From Thiomonas sp. (GTDB taxonomy: Bacteria; Pseudomonadota; Gammaproteobacteria; Burkholderiales; Burkholderiaceae_C): a DNA stretch of 33,301 nt. The DNA is taken from positions 1 through 33,301 of the forward strand of contig DAICZP010000042.1 in the NCBI GenBank assembly GCA_027311065.1. Reading direction: 5' to 3'. A program made the translations under genes and the position numbers. The notes under the pieces were generated by a model. The model had not been told where the DNA came from, did not search any database, and saw only the letters and a list, made by a program, of their open reading frames with translations. Positions 26,272 through 33,301 of this stretch are shown here, piece by piece. How positions within the stretch are numbered: position 1 is the stretch's first letter; each line of letters begins with the position of its first letter.

Positions 26272-27414
26272 ATGAACAAGGGAACAACCAAGCGCATGAT
26301 TGTCATGCTCGTCATCGCCGGCATCCTGATCGCCGGCGTGATCGGGTTCCAGACTTTCAAGACCCGCATGATCGCCAAGGCCATTCTTGGCCACGCCAGC
26401 CCGCCGCAGACCGTGGCGACCGCCGTTGCCAAGGAAGAGCGCTGGAAACCAACGGTGCAAGCCATCGGCAACCTGCGCGCGAGCCAGCAAGCCAGCCTGG
26501 GTGCCGAGGTTGGCGGCCTGGTGACCGCCATCCATTTCAAGTCGGGAGCCGCGGTGCGCGCTGGCCAGGCGCTGGTGGAACTCGATCCGGCACCGCTGCG
26601 TGCCCAACTCGCGCAACTGCAAGCGCAGGCGGACCTCGCCGCGCTGAACCTCAAGCGCGACCGCGCCCAATTGGCGATTCACGCCATCAGCCAGGCCGTG
26701 GTCGATACCGACGCGGCAACGGTGAAGCAGTTACAGGCACAGATCAGCGCGCAGAAGGCACTGATCGCGCAGAAGACCATCACTGCCCCGTTTTCAGGGC
26801 GCCTGGGCCTGCGTCAGGTCGATCTCGGCCAGGTCCTCGCCGCCGGCACGCCGGTCGTTACGCTGCAAGCACTCGACCCGATGGACGTGGATTTCAACGT
26901 TCCGCAGGCCCAGGCAGAGCTCGTGCACATCGGAATGACGGCAACGCTGCGCAGCAGCGGCGCCCCGGGACGTGTGTTCGCGGCGCGGGTGATCGCTCTT
27001 GAACCGCAGGTTGACCCCGGCACACGCAACATCAAGGTGCGCGCGCGCCTGTCCAACCCCGGCGGCAAGCTGCTGCCCGGCATGTTCGCCGACCTCGAAC
27101 TCTCATCGGGGGCTCCGCGTGACTACGTCACCCTGCCAAACGCGGCGATCGCCTACAACCCCTACGGGGCGACGGTCTTCGTGGTCGAACAAGCAGGCAA
27201 AGGTCCCGATGGAAAACCGGCCTTCATCGCGAAGCAGCGTTTCGTGACCCCGGGTCCCACCCGCGGCGACCAGGTCGCCATTCTCCAGGGCCTGACCGCG
27301 GGTGAAACCGTGGTCACCGCCGGACAGCTCAAGCTGCGCAACGGAACCACCGTGCTGATCGACAACAAGGTCAAGCCCGGTGACAGTCCGAACCCGCAAG
27401 TGCCTAACTCCTGA
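26272..27414 (+). CDS. RND efflux periplasmic adaptor (membrane fusion protein)
   Basis: A 380-residue adaptor that bridges the inner-membrane pump and the outer-membrane channel. Residues about 8-26 are an N-terminal membrane anchor (MIVMLVIAGILIAGVIGF) with no lipobox. Then come a lipoyl half-motif (LGAEVGGLVTAIHFKSGAAVRAGQALVELD), a short helical hairpin about residues 105-165, the second lipoyl half (TITAPFSGRLGLRQVDLGQVL), the beta-barrel domain (DVDFNVPQAQAELV) and a membrane-proximal domain. This layout is typical of HAE1 adaptors. The ATG at 26272 is 88 bases after the channel gene; a tandem repeat occupies the expected ribosome-site region and no good Shine-Dalgarno is visible. The pump gene follows 19 bases after its stop. 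Confidence 0.93.
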   Translation: MNKGTTKRMIVMLVIAGILIAGVIGFQTFKTRMIAKAILGHASPPQTVATAVAKEERWKPTVQAIGNLRASQQASLGAEVGGLVTAIHFKSGAAVRAGQALVELDPAPLRAQLAQLQAQADLAALNLKRDRAQLAIHAISQAVVDTDAATVKQLQAQISAQKALIAQKTITAPFSGRLGLRQVDLGQVLAAGTPVVTLQALDPMDVDFNVPQAQAELVHIGMTATLRSSGAPGRVFAARVIALEPQVDPGTRNIKVRARLSNPGGKLLPGMFADLELSSGAPRDYVTLPNAAIAYNPYGATVFVVEQAGKGPDGKPAFIAKQRFVTPGPTRGDQVAILQGLTAGETVVTAGQLKLRNGTTVLIDNKVKPGDSPNPQVPNS

Positions 27415-27433
27415 TCACGGCGGGTCGACGCGC

Positions 27434-30400
27434 ATGAACAAGAAATTCACGGACATCTTCATCGAGCGCCCGGTCCTGGCGACCGTAGTCAGCCTGGTCA
27501 TCCTGGTGCTGGGGCTGCGTTCGGTGGGCCTGCTGCCGGTGCTGCAGTTTCCCTACACCGAGAATGCGGTGGTCACGGTCACCACCGCATACCCAGGGGC
27601 GGATGCCAACACGGTGGCCAGCTTCATCACCACGCCACTCGAAAATGCCATTGCCCAAGCCAATGGCATTGACTACATGACCTCCAGCAGCATCCAGGGG
27701 GTCAGCACCATTACGGTGAACCTGCGGCTGAACTACGACCCCGACAAGGCGCTCACGGAGATCAACACCAAGGTCAACTCGGTGCTCAACCAGCTGCCGC
27801 CTGCGTCGCAAGCTCCGGTGCTCTCGGTTGCCATCGGACAGACCATCGACGCCATGTATATCGGCTTTTACAGCAAGGTGCTGCAGCCGAACCAGATTAC
27901 CGACTACCTCGTGCGTTCGGTCCAACCGAAACTGCAGTCCATCGACGGCGTGCAGACCGCAGAAATCATCGGCGCGAAGAATTTCGCGCTGCGCGCCTGG
28001 CTTGACCCGCAGAAGCTCGCCGCCTATGGCCTCACCGCCACCGACGTGCGCGCTGCGATGGCGGCGAACAACTACCTCGCGGCCACCGGCAGCTCCAAGG
28101 GCGCGATGGTGCAGATCAACCTGGCCGCCAACACCGATTTGAAATCGCTTGACGGATTCAAGAACCTCATCGTCAAGAGCTCCGGCGGGCAGGTGGTCCG
28201 GCTGTCTGACGTGGCGCAGGTCACGCTCGGCGCCGACGATTACGACTCCACGGTGGCGTTCGACGGCAAGTCCTCGGTGTTCATCGGCATCCAGGTTGCG
28301 CCGGGGGCGAACCTGCTCGACGTCGTGGCCCGGGTCCGCAAAGCCTTCCCGGATATCCAGTCCCAGCTTCCCACCGGCCTGACCGGCGCCATCGTCTACG
28401 ACTCGACCAAGTTCGTGAATTCCTCCATCGACGAGGTGATCAAGACGCTGGTCGAAGCAGTGTTGATCGTCACGCTTGTCGTCTTCGTGTTCCTGGGGTC
28501 GCTGCGCTCGGTGATCATCCCGCTGGTGGCCATTCCCCTGTCCATCATCGGCACATTCACCGTGATGCTGGCGCTGGGGTACTCGATCAACCTGCTCACG
28601 CTGCTTGCCGTGGTGCTTGCCATCGGCCTCGTGGTCGATGACGCGATCATCGTGGTGGAAAACGTCAGTCGCCACCTCGAGGAGGGCATGGGGCGTACCG
28701 ATGCGGCGGTACGCGCGGCGCGCGAACTCGCCAACCCGATCATCGCGATGACCATCGTGCTGGTCGCCGTGTACGTGCCCATCGGTTTCATGGGTGGTCT
28801 CACCGGTGCCCTGTTCACGGAATTCGCGTTCACGCTCGTGGGGACGGTGGTGCTGTCCGCCGTCATCGCACTGACACTTTCGCCGATGATGTGCTCGCGT
28901 CTGCTCAAGGCGCCGGACCCCCAGAGCCACAATTGGCAGGACCGCCTCGTGCTGTGGCTCGACCATCGATTCGAGCTCCTGCACCAGCGCTACACGCGCA
29001 GCCTGCGCGGCTCGCTTGACCACTTGCCGGTCATCGCGGTGATGGCGGTGCTGATCCTCGGTTCGATCTATTACCTGTACTCCACCTCGATGTCGGAGCT
29101 GGCGCCACAGGAGGACCAGGGCATCCTGCTCGCATTCGCATTCAACAACCCCACGGCGACGGTGGAACAGCGCCAGCTGTACTCCAACCAGATCCACGAC
29201 GCCTTCGCCACATTTCCGGAGACCGATCACATTTTCCAGATGAATACCCCGACCCAGGTCATCGGGGGCATGGTGCTGAAGCCTTGGGACGAGCGCAAGC
29301 GCACCACGAGCCAGATGCAACCAATCTTGCAGGGTGAGGTCGCCCATATCGCGGGTGCGCAGGTCGCGGTCTTCCAGCCACCACCGCTTCCCGGCGCGCG
29401 GGGCTTGCCGATCCAGTTCGTGATCACCACCAGCGAGCCGTTCCAGAATCTCTACCGTGTCTCGCAGCAGTTCCTGCAGGCGGCACTCAAGAGCGGCAAA
29501 TTCATTTTCCTGCAGTCCGACCTGCGCATCGATCTACCCCAGCAGCGCATCGAGATCGACCGCGACATGGCCGCCCAGCTGGGCCTGAACATGCAGGATA
29601 TCGGTTCGGCACTTTCGGCAATGCTCGGCGGCGGCTACGTGAACTTCTTCAATCTCGACGGCCGCGCCTACAAGGTGATTCCGCAAGTTCAACGCCGCTA
29701 CCGGCTCAACCCGGATCAGCTCACCTCGTACTACCTGCGTACAGCCAGCGGATCGATGGTTCCCCTGTCCACGGTGGTGCACTTGCGCTCCACCGTGCAG
29801 CCGGAAACCATCAATCACTTCCAGCAGGCGAATTCGGCCACGGTACAGGGGGTGGCGCTCCCCGGCATCGCGCAAGGCGAGGCGTTGAACGCACTCAAGG
29901 AACTGGCGCAGCGCACACTGCCCGCCGGCTACAGCTTCGACTACGCGGGGCCGTCGCGGCAGTTCCAGCAGGAGTCGGGCGGATTGGTGCTGACTTTCTT
30001 CTTTGCACTGATCATCATCTTCCTGGCGCTGGCGGCGCAGTTCGAGAGCTTCCGTGATCCTCTCATCATCCTGGTCTCGGTGCCGATGGCGATCTCGGGG
30101 GCACTGCTGTTCATCAACCTGGGAATCGGGCATGCAACGCTGAACATCTATACCGAGGTGGGTCTCGTCACGCTCATCGGCCTGATCTCCAAGCACGGCA
30201 TCCTGATCGTCGAATTCGCCAACAACCTGCAGCGCACGGGACGCACGAAACGTGACGCCATCGAGCACGCCACCGCCCTGCGTCTGCGACCGATTCTGAT
30301 GACGACAGCCGCCATGGTTCTCGGGGTGATGCCGCTGATCACTGCCAGCGGCGCGGGCGCCGAGAGTCGGTTCAACATGGGTCTGGTGATCGCCACAGGC

Positions 30401-30526
30401 CTTTCCATCGGCACCCTGTTCACGCTGTATGTGGTACCCGCCATGTACATGCTGCTGGCTGCCGACCACAGCCACGAAGCACGCGCCAGGGCGCTGCAGG
30501 AAGGTGTCGCCCTGCCACCGGGCTGA
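27434..30526 (+). CDS. RND multidrug efflux pump permease (HAE1 family)
   Basis: A 1030-residue inner-membrane proton/drug antiporter of the AcrB family, full length. It starts MNKKFTDIFIERPVLATVVSL, the usual first helix. The proton-relay residues are present: Asp402-Asp403 in GLVVDDAIIVVENV (AcrB Asp407/408) and Lys920 in GLISKHGILIVEFAN (AcrB Lys940). Two large periplasmic loops lie between helices 1-2 and 7-8, including PGADANTVASFITTPLENAI. The C-terminus is short. Substrates cannot be read from the sequence. The ATG at 27434 is preferred to an in-frame start 54 bases upstream inside the adaptor gene. It is the last gene of the operon, and no TetR, MarR or two-component regulator is adjacent. 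Confidence 0.95.
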   Translation: MNKKFTDIFIERPVLATVVSLVILVLGLRSVGLLPVLQFPYTENAVVTVTTAYPGADANTVASFITTPLENAIAQANGIDYMTSSSIQGVSTITVNLRLNYDPDKALTEINTKVNSVLNQLPPASQAPVLSVAIGQTIDAMYIGFYSKVLQPNQITDYLVRSVQPKLQSIDGVQTAEIIGAKNFALRAWLDPQKLAAYGLTATDVRAAMAANNYLAATGSSKGAMVQINLAANTDLKSLDGFKNLIVKSSGGQVVRLSDVAQVTLGADDYDSTVAFDGKSSVFIGIQVAPGANLLDVVARVRKAFPDIQSQLPTGLTGAIVYDSTKFVNSSIDEVIKTLVEAVLIVTLVVFVFLGSLRSVIIPLVAIPLSIIGTFTVMLALGYSINLLTLLAVVLAIGLVVDDAIIVVENVSRHLEEGMGRTDAAVRAARELANPIIAMTIVLVAVYVPIGFMGGLTGALFTEFAFTLVGTVVLSAVIALTLSPMMCSRLLKAPDPQSHNWQDRLVLWLDHRFELLHQRYTRSLRGSLDHLPVIAVMAVLILGSIYYLYSTSMSELAPQEDQGILLAFAFNNPTATVEQRQLYSNQIHDAFATFPETDHIFQMNTPTQVIGGMVLKPWDERKRTTSQMQPILQGEVAHIAGAQVAVFQPPPLPGARGLPIQFVITTSEPFQNLYRVSQQFLQAALKSGKFIFLQSDLRIDLPQQRIEIDRDMAAQLGLNMQDIGSALSAMLGGGYVNFFNLDGRAYKVIPQVQRRYRLNPDQLTSYYLRTASGSMVPLSTVVHLRSTVQPETINHFQQANSATVQGVALPGIAQGEALNALKELAQRTLPAGYSFDYAGPSRQFQQESGGLVLTFFFALIIIFLALAAQFESFRDPLIILVSVPMAISGALLFINLGIGHATLNIYTEVGLVTLIGLISKHGILIVEFANNLQRTGRTKRDAIEHATALRLRPILMTTAAMVLGVMPLITASGAGAESRFNMGLVIATGLSIGTLFTLYVVPAMYMLLAADHSHEARARALQEGVALPPG

Positions 30527-30535
30527 ACGGACGTT

Positions 30536-30583
30536 GCTCGCGCGCCCTGGGACCGGAGGTCACCCGTCCCAGGATGCGCGAGC
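30536..30583. terminator. Large hairpin between the convergent RND and metH genes
   Basis: Arms GCTCGCGC-GC-CCTGGGAC (30536-30553) and GTCCCAGG-AT-GCGCGAGC (30566-30583) pair over 16 bases with one internal 2x2 mismatch and a 12-base loop. It starts 10 bases after the pump stop and ends 23 bases from the metH stop. Neither side has a T-tract, so it is a non-classical or Rho-assisted bidirectional terminator, or a 3'-end protecting stem. Confidence 0.6.
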
Positions 30584-30606
30584 AGGCCGCAGCCGGCCCA
30601 GGCTCC

Positions 30607-33301
<2,695 letters not shown>

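Noticed and set aside
24663-26654. 663-codon minus-strand frame opposite the channel and adaptor genes
   Set aside because: It spans two well-supported genes on the other strand and its Arg/Gly-rich sequence matches nothing.
27404-29347. 647-codon minus-strand frame opposite the RND pump
   Set aside because: Shadow frame dominated by His, Asp, Arg and Gly; the pump on the plus strand is unambiguous.

Overview
The window is GC-rich, densely packed chromosomal DNA, most likely from a betaproteobacterium of the Burkholderiales or a close relative. The evidence is the divergent glnE / yhdP-nitrilase arrangement, the proteobacterial ATP-grasp type of gshA followed by gshB, a porin-glnK-amtB nitrogen cluster, ubiK next to comM, and B12-dependent metH. 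The exact genus cannot be fixed from sequence alone. No rRNA, tRNA, CRISPR array, insertion sequence or prophage is visible.

Layout. 1-2611 (-) is the 3'-truncated glnE. 2851-7713 (+) is yhdP followed by a Nit1-type amidase. 7736-12013 (-) is an operon of a fused two-domain ABC permease, an ABC ATPase with a C-terminal AAA-associated domain, and an MGDG-synthase-like glycosyltransferase. 12158-13052 (+) is a cation-efflux (CDF) gene broken by an exact 7-bp tandem duplication. It is followed by a small membrane protein and a methylthioadenosine/SAH nucleosidase. 14174-17695 (-) is gshA-gshB-RlmL-like methyltransferase. 18033-20950 (-) is porin-glnK-amtB with a clear sigma-54 promoter, a perfect NtrC-type site and a terminator. 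21261-23037 (+) is ubiK-comM. 23231-24453 holds three small genes without clear function, one of them a phage-repressor-like HTH protein. 24696-30526 (+) is a complete RND tripartite efflux operon. 30607-33301 (-) is the C-terminal bulk of metH, cut by the window edge.

How the genes connect. GlnE (adenylylation of glutamine synthetase), GlnK (PII) and AmtB are three parts of one nitrogen-sensing circuit, and the promoter of the porin-glnK-amtB unit carries the signature of NtrC/sigma-54 control. GshA and GshB make glutathione, and the Nit1-type enzyme belongs to the family that repairs deaminated glutathione. The nucleosidase and MetH both act in the S-adenosylmethionine/homocysteine cycle. 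YhdP and the efflux pump act at the cell envelope.

The least explained unit is the ABC transporter plus glycosyltransferase operon: it has no substrate-binding protein, the permease halves are fused, and the glycosyltransferase start lies two bases after the ATPase stop. The best direct sequence anomaly is the 7-bp duplication in the CDF gene.
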